Origin: Cellulomonas sp. Leaf334
Lineage (GTDB): Bacteria > Actinomycetota > Actinomycetes > Actinomycetales > Cellulomonadaceae
DNA length: 64,000 nt
Assembly (NCBI RefSeq): GCF_001424195.1
Contig: NZ_LMOO01000008.1
Span: 62,001 to 126,000 of the forward strand
Direction: 5' to 3'
Shown here: positions 34,001 through 42,361 of the stretch, one piece after another
Layout of the letters: the number at the start of each line of letters is the position of its first letter
Position numbering within the stretch: position 1 is the stretch's first letter
The notes under the pieces: generated by a model
Told to the model about the DNA's origin: nothing
The model's input: the letters and a program-made list of their open reading frames with translations, nothing else
Databases searched by the model: none
Made by a program: the position numbers and the translations under genes

Positions 34001-35423
34001 CTACACGCTCGAGCTCGACGCCCGCAAGACAGCGGGGTCGGAAGGCTTCCTCGTCGGGTTCGCCGCGGGCGGCCCGAGCGACTACTTCTGGTGGAACCTG
34101 GGCGGCTGGAACAACACCCGCCAGGCCCTGCAGAAGGCGGACGGCGGCGGCGCCGGCGAGGTGAAGGCGGTGGAGGGCCACAGCATCGCGACCGACCGGA
34201 CCTACCGGGTCAAAGTCGTCGTCCAGGACCGGCACATCGAGCTGTACCTCGACGGGGTGCTGCAGATGTCCTACGACGACCCGGCACCCGCCGCGGACGT
34301 CTTCCAGGTGGTCACCCGCGACGAGGACAGCGGGGACATCGTCGCGAAGGTCGTCAACGTCTCGGCCGTCACCCAGCGCACGCAGGTCGAGGTGTCCGAC
34401 GTCGAGATCGCCTCGACAGGTTCCGTCACCGAGATCGTCGCGCCGCCGGGAGCGACGAACACCAAGGCCGCACCGGGCACGGTCGAACCGGTCACGCGTG
34501 AGCTCGGCGGGCTGTCGTCGTCGTTCTCGTACGACCTCCCGCCGTACTCGGTCACGTTCCTGACGCTGCACACCGTGCCGGAGGACACGACGGCCCCGAC
34601 GGTCGACACGCTCCTCGTCTCCCCGGACGCCGTCGGCGGCTGGCGCACGGCACCGGCGACCGTCGTGGCCACCGCGTCGGACGACCGCGCGGTCGCCACG
34701 CTGGAGACGTCCGTCGACGGCGGTGCCTGGACGGCGTCCGCCGACCCGGCGACGGTCTCCGTGCAGGTCGACGGCCACGGCGAGCACACCGTCGGGGTCC
34801 GCGCGACGGACGCCGCCGGGAACGTGTCGGAGGTCCGGTCGGTCACGTTCCGGCTCGACGCGATCGCGCCGACCACCACGGCGGCCGTGGACACGAAGCG
34901 GCGGGTGACGATCACCGCGACGGACCAGGGCTCCGGGGTCGACCGGATCGAGTACCGGATCGGCGCCGGGGCGTGGACGTCCTTCACCGCATCGGTGCCG
35001 GTCGGTGCCGGGGCCACGACCGTCGAGCACCGGGCGGTCGACAAGGTCGGCAACGTGGGCGCGACGACGAGCACGACCGTCCCGGCGGCGAACGCCGTCC
35101 GCTCGACGACGTCGGTGAAGATCGAGCCGCACGTCGTCCGGCGCTCCACGCAGGCCACGGTCGTCGCGACGGTCAAGGCCGCCAAGGGAGCGTCACCGAC
35201 CGGTGAGGTGACCACGACCGTCCGCACGGCCCGGCTGCACGGCGACGGCCAGATCCTCGCCCAGGTCACCGGCACCCTCGTGCCCGGTCCGCACAAGGAC
35301 TCGGTCGCCCGCCTCCGGCTGCCGCGCCTGCCCGTCGGCATCCACGTGGTCGAGACGACCTACGCGGGCTCGGCGACGGTCCAGGCCTCGACCGACCGCA
35401 GGGTGCTGCTCGTCCTGCCGTGA
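31041..35423 (+). CDS. Secreted multidomain GH51 alpha-L-arabinofuranosidase
   Basis: A 1460-residue exported enzyme that removes arabinose from hemicellulose. Sec signal (to about residue 35), then a concanavalin-like sandwich (about 45-250, WTDGFDSSTLDPRWTAL), an AbfB/ricin-like strand domain (about 250-365), and the GH51 catalytic barrel, with NRSFEF, acid/base Glu731 in LGNEEN and nucleophile Glu817 in FLGEYASR. Between and after these lie carbohydrate-binding-like sandwiches (about 430-570 and 925-1130). The C-terminal 300 residues carry OmpL47/Ig-like repeats (VATLETSVDGGAWTASADP; ATDAAGNVSE). No anchor is seen. Length is well beyond ordinary GH51. The LacI-type operator upstream fits substrate-responsive expression; a terminator hairpin follows. 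Confidence 0.9.
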   Translation: MPVALSRQTSTTRRLGLRAVLAVALVVPLGATVAAPASAAPPVPDGAWTDGFDSSTLDPRWTALNDEPSARSLTTTPGALTITALPGDTWQGNNSARNVMTLDIPDGDFSIQVSVQAPVAKTFQGAGLIAYQDLDNYVRSGLTFVGGLTASGVAIENDIETAAIFAADHFEDRPGSTGETLRLSRAGNTVTTARWDEPTTAWVDVSSVEVAFPIEHVGLYALGAQDGTTFPAVFDDVALVASPGDDVVPEGPFTLRAPGTAPHLTTDGDDAIVVAAQRPGDAFVLEATEVSGGLTLAAGSRSVVARDDGHLALGDEPTTLRLTEAGGGRLHLTTADGSQAVGIVDGALVLGDPGSAAGFVLEPFALGEGTTLEIDGDGTDAEISDRLYGIFYEDINYAADGGLYAELVRNRSFEFNTSDNASFTGLTGWDVLDRSGAGTTVTVVDDDGRLNATNRNRAVLVAAAAGDGLRNASYNSGVAVTDGASYDASVWVRTTTPQTLTVAVENGTETVASGTVDVDGSDVWKEYEVTLTASATTDAGRLVVLAGAASTLHLDQVSLFPQDTWVGPVNGRSVLRKDLAEKVAALDPSFLRFPGGCVTNVGTFRTYEESGYTDRRRTYQWKETIGPVEERPTNWNFWGYNQSYGIGYLEYLELAEDLGSIPLPVLSVGANGCGSTIPEMTDPVQIDRWVQDTLDLIEFTTGDTSTTWGAERAELGHPEPFELPYIGLGNEENTTTFEANFPAFRDAIVAQYPDIKIISNSGPDDTGARFDALWEFNREQDVDLVDEHYYNDPSWFLANTQRYDAYDREGPHVFLGEYASRGNTWWNGLAEAAYMTGLERNGDLVELASYAPLLANESYVQWSPDAIWFDNDESWNSANYWVQHLFSNNVGDQVVPSTLTTPSVEPKPLDGGVFLSTWATSAAYDNVRVTENGGGEVLYEEDFADASDWSPQTGDWSVVDGEYVQSSTTVTDARSIPTGTYEQDWSSYTLELDARKTAGSEGFLVGFAAGGPSDYFWWNLGGWNNTRQALQKADGGGAGEVKAVEGHSIATDRTYRVKVVVQDRHIELYLDGVLQMSYDDPAPAADVFQVVTRDEDSGDIVAKVVNVSAVTQRTQVEVSDVEIASTGSVTEIVAPPGATNTKAAPGTVEPVTRELGGLSSSFSYDLPPYSVTFLTLHTVPEDTTAPTVDTLLVSPDAVGGWRTAPATVVATASDDRAVATLETSVDGGAWTASADPATVSVQVDGHGEHTVGVRATDAAGNVSEVRSVTFRLDAIAPTTTAAVDTKRRVTITATDQGSGVDRIEYRIGAGAWTSFTASVPVGAGATTVEHRAVDKVGNVGATTSTTVPAANAVRSTTSVKIEPHVVRRSTQATVVATVKAAKGASPTGEVTTTVRTARLHGDGQILAQVTGTLVPGPHKDSVARLRLPRLPVGIHVVETTYAGSATVQASTDRRVLLVLP

Positions 35424-35463
35424 CGGAAGGGGGCGGCCGGACCCCTCACCGGCCGCCTCCGTC
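35422..35463. terminator. Bidirectional terminator between GH51 and a convergent gene
   Basis: GACGGA plus GGCGGCCGG (35422-35440) pairs with CCGGCCGCC plus TCCGTC (35449-35463), with an eight-base loop ACCCCTCA. It overlaps the GH51 stop and ends two bases from the stop of the gene on the other strand, so it should end both transcripts. Confidence 0.8.
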
Positions 35464-35464
35464 G

Positions 35465-35917
35465 TCAGGCTGCGCCCTGCTGCTCCCGGACGATCGTGCG
35501 GGCCGCACCGCCCTTCGCCCCGACGTTCAGGCGCGCGATCACGGACTCGTCGGAGGCGTCGACCAGGGTGACCTGGTTCAGCAGCCCGCGCTTCAGCTCC
35601 GCCCTCACCTGCCCCCGGGGGGCCGACAGGAGCACCCGCTCGACGATGGGCGTGCGACCGGACTCGCGCGACACCAGCAGGAGCCGGTGCGTGGTCGAGA
35701 CGCACCAGACCGCCGGGGCCGTGAAGGTCACGCCCATCCCGAGCATCCCTCCGGTGAGCGCCAGCGTCGCGACGCTCGCCGCCGTCGTGGCCGCCACCGA
35801 CTTCGCAGCGTTCGCGGTGGCCGACCTCTTGACCTGCACGACGACGACCCCGCGGACCTCCTCGCCGGGCAGCAGGAACGGGGCGAGCTGGTCGAGGAGT
35901 GCGCTCTTCGGTGACAC
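35465..35917 (-). CDS. PH-like hypothetical protein
   Basis: A 150-residue protein starting at GTG. It reads as a Bacterial PH or SMI-type strand-rich module (LPGEEVRGVVVVQVKRSAT, then VWCVSTTHRLLLVSRESGR) with a hydrophobic Ala/Thr-rich segment (AATTAASVATLALTGGMLG) in the middle that may be a membrane hairpin. Such proteins are common in actinobacteria as 'PH domain-containing'. No partner gene adjoins; it converges with GH51. Confidence 0.6.
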   Translation of the reverse strand: MSPKSALLDQLAPFLLPGEEVRGVVVVQVKRSATANAAKSVAATTAASVATLALTGGMLGMGVTFTAPAVWCVSTTHRLLLVSRESGRTPIVERVLLSAPRGQVRAELKRGLLNQVTLVDASDESVIARLNVGAKGGAARTIVREQQGAA

Positions 35918-36025
35918 GGGTTCTCCCTGCGGTCGTGGGTGGGCGACCGCGACGCTAGGCCGTCGATCCGCGCCGCGAGGGCGGGTTCAGCCGATTCACC
36001 CGAACGGCCCAACGGACCGACCGTG

Positions 36026-36946
36026 TCAGACCGGGTCGAGACCCCAGCTGCCCGTCCAGGACTCCCCCGGCGCCAGCGTGAGCAGGTCCGCGCCGGACCG
36101 GAAGGCGTGCGGCGGGCACGTCATCGGCTCGATGGCGAGCGACTGCCGTCGCCGCTCGACCGGCAGGACGCCATCGGCCGAGTAGACCATGACGTACCGG
36201 AAGGACTCGTCGACCCACAGACGCACGCCCGCGGCGCTGTCCGGGTCGGTCAGGTGCACGACGGCGCGCCCGTCGGCCCCGCGTGCGAGGTCACCGAAGA
36301 CGGTGTCCAGCACCGTGTCCCCCACGGCCCGGCCGGAGCGGAAGTCGAGCGGGGTGCCGGTCACGTCGACCGGGACGGGCAGCTCGTCGCGGTCGGTCGG
36401 CACCGGCGAGTGGCTCCCGGCGGGCACCAGGAGCTCGAGCCCGGCGACGTCCGCGCCGAGGCCGAGGTACGGGTGGAAGCCCATGCCGAACGGGGCCGGC
36501 TCCGTGCCGGTGTTCGTCGCCGACGTCGCGACCGTGAGCCCCTCGGCCGACAGGTGGTAGCCGACCTGCAGGCTGAGCTCCCACGCGTAGCCGGGCTGCG
36601 GGCGCAGGACGCAGGCGAGCACCACGTCGTGCTCCGTGTAGGACACCTCGGTCCAGTCCAGCCAGCGGACCATGCCGTGGATGGCGTTGCCGCGTTCCGG
36701 CTCGTCCATCGCGACCTGGCACGTGCGACCGCCGAAGGTGTACCGGCCGTCCGCGATCCGGTTCGGGAACGGTGCGAGGACCTGACCGCGGCCGTCGGGC
36801 GCGCGCACACCCTCGTCGTAGCCGTCGAGCACCGGACGGCCACCGAGCGTGCACTCACGCAGCCCGGCGCCGACCTGCGTGACGACCGCCTCGTGGTCGC
36901 CCGCCAGGATGCGGTATTGCCGCCCGGACGGTGGGGTGCCGCTCAT
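36026..36946 (-). CDS. galM: Aldose 1-epimerase
   Basis: A 306-residue aldose 1-epimerase that interconverts anomers of hexoses such as galactose or glucose. The family pattern is visible: APFPNRIADGRYTF, GNAIHGMVRWLDW (catalytic-site His), then FGMGFHPYLG with the second His, and the late LAIEPMTCPP with the catalytic Glu. GAGGAG lies five bases before the ATG. It is a cytoplasmic enzyme in a region of carbohydrate genes and is divergent from the Na+/H+ antiporter. Confidence 0.88.
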   Translation of the reverse strand: MSGTPPSGRQYRILAGDHEAVVTQVGAGLRECTLGGRPVLDGYDEGVRAPDGRGQVLAPFPNRIADGRYTFGGRTCQVAMDEPERGNAIHGMVRWLDWTEVSYTEHDVVLACVLRPQPGYAWELSLQVGYHLSAEGLTVATSATNTGTEPAPFGMGFHPYLGLGADVAGLELLVPAGSHSPVPTDRDELPVPVDVTGTPLDFRSGRAVGDTVLDTVFGDLARGADGRAVVHLTDPDSAAGVRLWVDESFRYVMVYSADGVLPVERRRQSLAIEPMTCPPHAFRSGADLLTLAPGESWTGSWGLDPV

Positions 36947-37017
36947 GACGTCTCCTCGTGTGCGTCGCTCCGACCCTGTGATCGGGCCACCCGACAAAGT
37001 AGCGCCCGCCCGACACA

Positions 37018-38250
37018 ATGGCGGGCATGGAGCTCGGGTTCACCGCCGGCATCGCCGCGATCGTCCTGCTCGGGGTGCTGGGACAGCTCCTCGGCCACGC
37101 CGTGCGCATCCCCTCGATCATCGTGCTGCTCGTCCTCGGGCTGCTCGCCGGTCCCGTCCTGGGCCTCGTGGACCCGGACGCGCTCCTGGGCGACGCGCTG
37201 TTCCCGCTCGTGTCGATGGCCGTGGGGCTGCTGCTGTTCGAGGAGTCGCTCAAGCTCGACTTCTCCCGGCTGCACGGCGGCGCACGCCGGCCGGTCCTCG
37301 GGCTGGTCACGACCGGAGCCGTCGTCACCGGCGTCTGCGCCACGCTGATCGCCCAGTGGGTGTTCGGCCTGCCCTTCAGCCGGGCGGCGGTGATCGGGGC
37401 GATCCTCATCGTCTCCGGTCCGACGGTGGTCGGTCCGCTGCTCGCGGTGATCCGGCCCAAGCAGCCGCTGGAGTCCGTCCTGGCGTTCGAGGGCATCTTC
37501 ATCGACCCGATCGGCGCCACAATCGCGCTGAGCATGGTCCACCTCGCGCTGCACGACAACGGCGTCGGGCTCGGCGCCACGGCACTCGTGGGCATCGTGA
37601 CCGGTGTCGGCACAGCCGCGGCGTACCTGGCGATCGTCCGGTTCGGGCGCATCCCGCCCGCCACCCACGTCGCGCTCGGGGTGGCGGTCGCGCTCGCGGC
37701 GTTCGCGACCGCGGAGTCCGTCGGCGAGGAGTCCGGGCTGTGGGCGACGACGGCCCTGGGGGTCGCCCTGGCCAACCAGCCGTGGGTACGCCTCGACGCG
37801 CTGCACGAGTTCGGCAGCCATGTGGGGATGCTGCTGATCGGCTCGCTGTTCATCGTGCTGGCGGCCAGGGTCGACCTCGACGCGATGGTGCTGTTCCTGC
37901 CGGGCACGCTGGTCCTGCTCGCCTTCCTGGTGCTCGGCGTCCGGCCCCTGGCCGCCGGTCTGGCCACGATGCGCACGGTGCTGTCCCGTCCGGAGCGGGC
38001 GATGGTCGCGTGGATGGCGCCGCGCGGCATCGTCGCGGCGTCCACGGCGAGCGTCTTCGCGTTGCAGTTCGACGACGCCGGCGAACCGTTCCCGGAACTC
38101 GTCCCGATCATCTTCGGCATCGTGCTGTGCACGGCGATCGTGTACGGCGGCACGGGCCCCCTGGTCGCACGCCTGCTGGGCGTCCGCGCCACCGAGATCG
38201 AGCCCATCGACGACGACGGCGTCCCCCGGAAAATCTCCGACCGATCGTGA
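37018..38250 (+). CDS. CPA1-type Na+/H+ antiporter
   Basis: A 410-residue monovalent cation/proton antiporter. About 12 helices; hallmarks are VSMAVGLLLFEESLKLDFSR, ILIVSGPTVVGPLL, the catalytic-type FEGIFIDPIGATIAL and GPLLAVIRPKQP. It should extrude Na+ (or K+) for protons and help pH and salt homeostasis. No ribosome site precedes the ATG, so translation may be leaderless; a second ATG three codons in is possible. No TrkA-C tail is present, unlike some relatives. Confidence 0.88.
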   Translation: MAGMELGFTAGIAAIVLLGVLGQLLGHAVRIPSIIVLLVLGLLAGPVLGLVDPDALLGDALFPLVSMAVGLLLFEESLKLDFSRLHGGARRPVLGLVTTGAVVTGVCATLIAQWVFGLPFSRAAVIGAILIVSGPTVVGPLLAVIRPKQPLESVLAFEGIFIDPIGATIALSMVHLALHDNGVGLGATALVGIVTGVGTAAAYLAIVRFGRIPPATHVALGVAVALAAFATAESVGEESGLWATTALGVALANQPWVRLDALHEFGSHVGMLLIGSLFIVLAARVDLDAMVLFLPGTLVLLAFLVLGVRPLAAGLATMRTVLSRPERAMVAWMAPRGIVAASTASVFALQFDDAGEPFPELVPIIFGIVLCTAIVYGGTGPLVARLLGVRATEIEPIDDDGVPRKISDRS

Positions 38251-38272
38251 CCATCCCGAGATGTGGATGTTA

Positions 38273-38284
38273 CTTACCGGTAAG
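38273..38284. promoter_or_regulatory. Palindrome upstream of the oligopeptide ABC operon (site 1)
   Basis: CTTACCGGTAAG is a perfect 12-base palindrome 107 bases upstream of the binding-protein ATG and just after the antiporter gene. It looks like a repressor operator (TTACCGGTAA core). Confidence 0.55.
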
Positions 38285-38300
38285 ACCCTCGTGATGCCTG

Positions 38301-38312
38301 ACACATCTGTGT
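38301..38312. promoter_or_regulatory. Palindrome upstream of the oligopeptide ABC operon (site 2)
   Basis: ACACATCTGTGT is a perfect 12-base inverted repeat, 28 bases centre to centre from site 1. The stretch GCTACCCATAGC that follows may hold the -10. A second regulator or a dimer of the same one could bind here. Confidence 0.45.
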
Positions 38313-38390
38313 GCTACCCATAGCCCACTGAGAAACAGCCGACGGGCGCGTTCTGACGCGCGCCCGCGGCCCTGACAGAAGAGGTAGCGC

Positions 38391-40043
38391 ATGTCCTCCC
38401 TCGCACCACACCGTCGCCGCGTCCTCGCGGCGACCGCCGGCCTCGCAGCCACCGCTCTCGTCCTGACCGCCTGCTCGGGCGCCAACGACGACAGCGGCGA
38501 CGCCGACGGCGGCAGCACCTCCGCCGGCGGCGCCCTGACCATCGGGACCACCGACAAGGTCACCACCCTCGACCCGGCCGGCTCGTACGACAACGGCTCG
38601 TTCGCCGTGCAGAACCAGGTGTTCCCGTTCCTCATGAACACCCCCTACGGCAGCCCGGACGTCGAGCCCGACATCGCGGTCTCCGCGGAGTTCACGGCAC
38701 CGACCGAGTACACCGTGACGCTCAAGCCGGACCTGAAATGGGCCAACGGCAACGACCTGACGTCCGCCGACGTGAAGTTCACGTTCGACCGCCAGCTCGC
38801 GATCGCGGCCGACAACGGCCCGTCGTCGCTGCTCTACAACCTGGACAGCGTGGACGCGGTCGACGACACCACGGTGGTCTTCCACCTGAAGTCGGAGAAC
38901 GACCAGATCTTCCCGCAGATCCTGTCCAGCCCCGCGGGCCCGATCGTCGACGACGAGGTCTTCTCGGCCGACGCGCTGACGCCCGACAACGAGATCGTCG
39001 ACGCCAACGCGTTCGCCGGCCAGTACACGATCACGAGCTACGCCTTCAACGAGCTGATCTCGTACGAGGCCTACGAGGACTACGCAGGTGTCCTGCCCCC
39101 GGCACAGACCGCCGAGGTCAACGTGAAGTACTACGCGGACTCGTCGAACCTCAAGCTGGACATCCAGGAAGGCAACATCGACGTCGCCTTCCGCAGCCTG
39201 TCGGCGACGGACATCGCGGACCTGGCGACGGACGACAACGTCAAGGTCGTCGACGGTCCTGGCGGGGAGATCCGCTACATCACGTTCAACTTCGACACGC
39301 AGCCGTTCGGCACCAAGGCCGACGGCGCCGACCCGGCGAAGGCCCTCGCGGTCCGCCAGGCGGTCGCCCACCTGATCGACCGGGCACCGCTGTCGGAGCA
39401 GGTCTACAAGGGCACCTACACGCCCCTGTACTCCTACGTGCCGGACGGCCTGACCGGCGCCACCGAGTCCCTCAAGGGCCTGTACGGCGACGGCGACGGC
39501 GGCCCCGACGCCGCCAAGGCCAAGGACACGCTCGAGGCCGCCGGCGTCACGACGCCGGTCGCGCTCAGCCTCCAGTACTCGAACGACCACTACGGTCCGT
39601 CGTCGGCCGACGAGTACGCGCTGATCAAGGACCAGCTGGAGAAGGACGGCCTGTTCGCGGTCGACCTGCAGACCACCGAGTGGGTCCAGTACTCCAAGGA
39701 CCGCACCGCCGACGTCTACCCGTCGTACCAGCTCGGCTGGTTCCCGGACTACTCGGACGCCGACAACTACCTGACGCCGTTCTTCCTCACGGAGAACTTC
39801 CTCGGGAACCACTACGACAACACCGAGGTCAACGACCTCATCCTGGAGCAGGCGACGACGGCCGACGCCGACGCCCGCACCGCGCTGATCGAGGAGATCC
39901 AGGACAAGGTGGCAGCCGACCTGTCCACGGTCCCGTACCTCCAGGGCGCCCAGGTGGCCGTCGTCGGCAAGGACGTGACGGGCACCGAGGACACCCTCGA
40001 CGCGTCGTTCAAGTTCCGCTACGGCGCGCTCGCCAACGGCTGA
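38391..40043 (+). CDS. Oligopeptide/dipeptide-type substrate-binding lipoprotein
   Basis: A 550-residue family-5 extracellular solute-binding protein, with twin-Arg-like start LAPHRRRVLAATAG and lipobox LTAC (twin-arginine export is possible; the RR is not followed by the full motif). The mature fold begins ALTIGTTDKVTTLDPAGSYD and includes the ANGNDLTSADVKFTFDRQ segment typical of the DppA/OppA class. First gene of a four-gene importer. The ligand could be a peptide, or an oligosaccharide, since Cellulomonas-type strains have family-5 sugar importers. Confidence 0.92.
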   Translation: MSSLAPHRRRVLAATAGLAATALVLTACSGANDDSGDADGGSTSAGGALTIGTTDKVTTLDPAGSYDNGSFAVQNQVFPFLMNTPYGSPDVEPDIAVSAEFTAPTEYTVTLKPDLKWANGNDLTSADVKFTFDRQLAIAADNGPSSLLYNLDSVDAVDDTTVVFHLKSENDQIFPQILSSPAGPIVDDEVFSADALTPDNEIVDANAFAGQYTITSYAFNELISYEAYEDYAGVLPPAQTAEVNVKYYADSSNLKLDIQEGNIDVAFRSLSATDIADLATDDNVKVVDGPGGEIRYITFNFDTQPFGTKADGADPAKALAVRQAVAHLIDRAPLSEQVYKGTYTPLYSYVPDGLTGATESLKGLYGDGDGGPDAAKAKDTLEAAGVTTPVALSLQYSNDHYGPSSADEYALIKDQLEKDGLFAVDLQTTEWVQYSKDRTADVYPSYQLGWFPDYSDADNYLTPFFLTENFLGNHYDNTEVNDLILEQATTADADARTALIEEIQDKVAADLSTVPYLQGAQVAVVGKDVTGTEDTLDASFKFRYGALANG

Positions 40044-40134
40044 CCGCACCGCACCGCAGGCCGACGGTCCCGTCCCCCGCCACACTCGGGGGGCGGGGCC
40101 GTCCGGCTCGTCCGCACGCAACAGGCAGGAACCC

Positions 40135-41247
40135 ATGACCTCCACCACCACCGGAGCGCCCACCGACGTCGCGCCCCCGGGCCCCAGCACACCGGCGACC
40201 GCAGCCGCGAAGAGCAGGCGATCGGGGGGACACCTCGGCAGCTACCTGCTGGTGCGGTTCCTGCTGATCTTCCCGACGATCTTCATCCTGGTCACCACCG
40301 TCTTCGTCCTCATGCGCGCGACGGGCGACCCCATCACCGCGTCGCTGGGCGGACGGCTGACGCGGGCCCAGCTGGACGAGCGGATCGCCGAGGCGGGCTA
40401 CGACCGGCCGATCCTCGTGCAGTACCTGGAGTACCTGGGCAACGTGTTCCGAGGTGACTTCGGCACCACGATCTCGGACAACCGCCCCGTCACCGAGGTC
40501 GTCATGACGTACGGCGCGGCGACCCTGGAGCTGGCGTTCTACGCGCTGCTCGTCGCGCTCCTGGTCGGCATCCCGCTGGGCCGCATCGCCGCCGCCCGCC
40601 GGGACAAGGGGGTCGACGCGTCGCTGCGCATCTCCGGGATCCTGGCCTACGCGACGCCCGTGTTCTTCGCCGGCATCCTGCTCAAGCTCATCTTCTCGGT
40701 GTGGCTCGGCTGGCTCCCGGTCGCCGGGCGCGCGTCCACCGACGCCCAGATCGAGATCCAGCGCAACGGCGCGGGCACAGGCATCTTCCTCATCGACGCG
40801 ATCAGCACCGGCGACCCGTCCACGGTCCTCGACGTGCTCGAGCACGCGATCCTGCCGGCCCTCGCGCTCGGCCTGCTGACCGGCGGCATCTTCCTGCGCC
40901 TGGTCCGCACCAACGTCATCGGGACCCTGTCCACCGGGTACGTCGAGGCGGCCCGCTCGCGTGGCGTCAACGAGCGCCGGCTGCTGCGCCAGCACGCGTG
41001 GCGGCCCGCGCTGGTCCCCATCATCACGGTGATCGGCCTGCAGGTCGCGCTGCTGCTGTCCGGCGCCGTCCTGACCGAGAAGACCTTCGAGTGGAAGGGC
41101 CTCGGCTTCCAGCTGGTCCAGTACCTGCTGGCCCGCGACTTCGTCGCCGTGCAGGGCCTCGTGGTCCTGCTCGCCGTGGTGGTGGCGCTGACGAACTTCG
41201 TCGTCGACGTCATCGCCGCGCTCGTCGACCCGAGGATCAGGTACTGA
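40135..41247 (+). CDS. ABC importer permease 1 (DppB-like)
   Basis: A 370-residue inner-membrane permease of the DppB/OppB type, with six helices. The EAA loop reads YVEAARSRGVNERRLLRQHAWRP with the conserved Gly (SRGV). A Pro/Ala-rich N-terminal extension of about 30 residues precedes the first helix (YLLVRFLLIFPTIFILVTTV). It ends one base before the ATG of the partner permease. Confidence 0.92.
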   Translation: MTSTTTGAPTDVAPPGPSTPATAAAKSRRSGGHLGSYLLVRFLLIFPTIFILVTTVFVLMRATGDPITASLGGRLTRAQLDERIAEAGYDRPILVQYLEYLGNVFRGDFGTTISDNRPVTEVVMTYGAATLELAFYALLVALLVGIPLGRIAAARRDKGVDASLRISGILAYATPVFFAGILLKLIFSVWLGWLPVAGRASTDAQIEIQRNGAGTGIFLIDAISTGDPSTVLDVLEHAILPALALGLLTGGIFLRLVRTNVIGTLSTGYVEAARSRGVNERRLLRQHAWRPALVPIITVIGLQVALLLSGAVLTEKTFEWKGLGFQLVQYLLARDFVAVQGLVVLLAVVVALTNFVVDVIAALVDPRIRY

Positions 41248-41248
41248 C

Positions 41249-42361
41249 ATGACCAACCTCCCCGCACCCGACGTCATGATGGTGATCGCCCACGCCGACT
41301 CCGCGAGGCCCGAGCACACCTCGCTCTGGAAGCGCCTGCCCGTGGTGCGCCACGTCCGCACGAGCGTCGGCCTGCAGCGCACCATGCTGGTCATCGGCAT
41401 CGTCCTCATGCTGGTCTTCATCATCACCGCGGCGTTCGCCCCGTTGCTCGCGCCCTACGGGTACGCGCAGCTGAGCTCGGGCGACGTGAACTTCGGCTCC
41501 CAGCAGCCGCCCTCGGCGCAGAACCTGCTGGGCACCACCGTCGGCGGCTACGACGTGCTCTCCCGCACCATCTGGGGCGCCCGGCCGGCGTTCCTCGTGA
41601 TCGTCGTCGCCGTCACCCTGTCGATCTTCGCGGGCGTCGCGCTCGGCCTGGTGTCGGGCTACTTCGGCGGCTGGGTCGACCGGGTGCTCGTCGTCGTCGC
41701 CGACGCGCTGTTCGCGTTCCCGTCGCTGCTGCTCGCCATCGTCGTCGCCATCGTGATCAGCGGCGGGCAGTCGTCGATGTGGGGCGGTGTGATGGCCGCG
41801 GCCATCTCCCTGAGCGTCGTGATGATCCCCCAGTACTTCCGGGTGGTCCGCGCCGAGGTCGTGCGCGTCAAGGCGGAGGCGTTCGTCGAGTCCGCACGGG
41901 TGATCGGCTCCGGCCACCTGCGGATCATGGGCCGCCACGTCCTGCGCAACTCGACGCGCACGCTCCCGCTCATCCTCACCCTGAACTGCTCGGAGGCCGT
42001 GCTCACGCTGGCGGGCCTCGGCTTCCTCGGATTCGGGATCGAGCCGACGGCCGCAGCGGACTGGGGCTACGACCTGTCGAAGTCGCTCTCCGACGTGACC
42101 AGCGGCATCTGGTGGACCGCGGTGCCGCCCGGCGTCGCGATCGTGCTCACCGTGCTCGGGCTGACGCTCGTCGGCGAGTCGCTCAACGACCTCGCGGACC
42201 CGCGTCTGCGGACGCGCCGGGCCGCCAAGGCCGCCGCGCCGCTGAGCCCGGTCACCGCCGTGCCCGGCGGCGTCGCCACCGACCGCGTCCCCGGCGTCGA
42301 GAGCATCGACGAGCTGGAGGGCCCCACTGACCTGTTCGACGGAAGGGGCGAGCGCTCATGA
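41249..42361 (+). CDS. ABC importer permease 2 (DppC-like)
   Basis: A 370-residue DppC/OppC-type permease with the family N-terminal helix, a large loop (GTTVGGYDVLSRTIWGARPA, the LGTDxxGRDvlSR-like signature) and the EAA loop AFVESARVIGSGHLRIMGRH. It forms a heterodimer with the preceding permease. The C-terminal 50 residues are a charged cytoplasmic tail. It overlaps the ATPase gene by ATGA. Confidence 0.92.
   Translation: MTNLPAPDVMMVIAHADSARPEHTSLWKRLPVVRHVRTSVGLQRTMLVIGIVLMLVFIITAAFAPLLAPYGYAQLSSGDVNFGSQQPPSAQNLLGTTVGGYDVLSRTIWGARPAFLVIVVAVTLSIFAGVALGLVSGYFGGWVDRVLVVVADALFAFPSLLLAIVVAIVISGGQSSMWGGVMAAAISLSVVMIPQYFRVVRAEVVRVKAEAFVESARVIGSGHLRIMGRHVLRNSTRTLPLILTLNCSEAVLTLAGLGFLGFGIEPTAAADWGYDLSKSLSDVTSGIWWTAVPPGVAIVLTVLGLTLVGESLNDLADPRLRTRRAAKAAAPLSPVTAVPGGVATDRVPGVESIDELEGPTDLFDGRGERS

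Noticed and set aside
30978..35132. A 1384-codon open frame antisense to the GH51 gene
   Set aside because: Arg/Asp-rich, no motif, produced by GC-rich third positions of the real gene.
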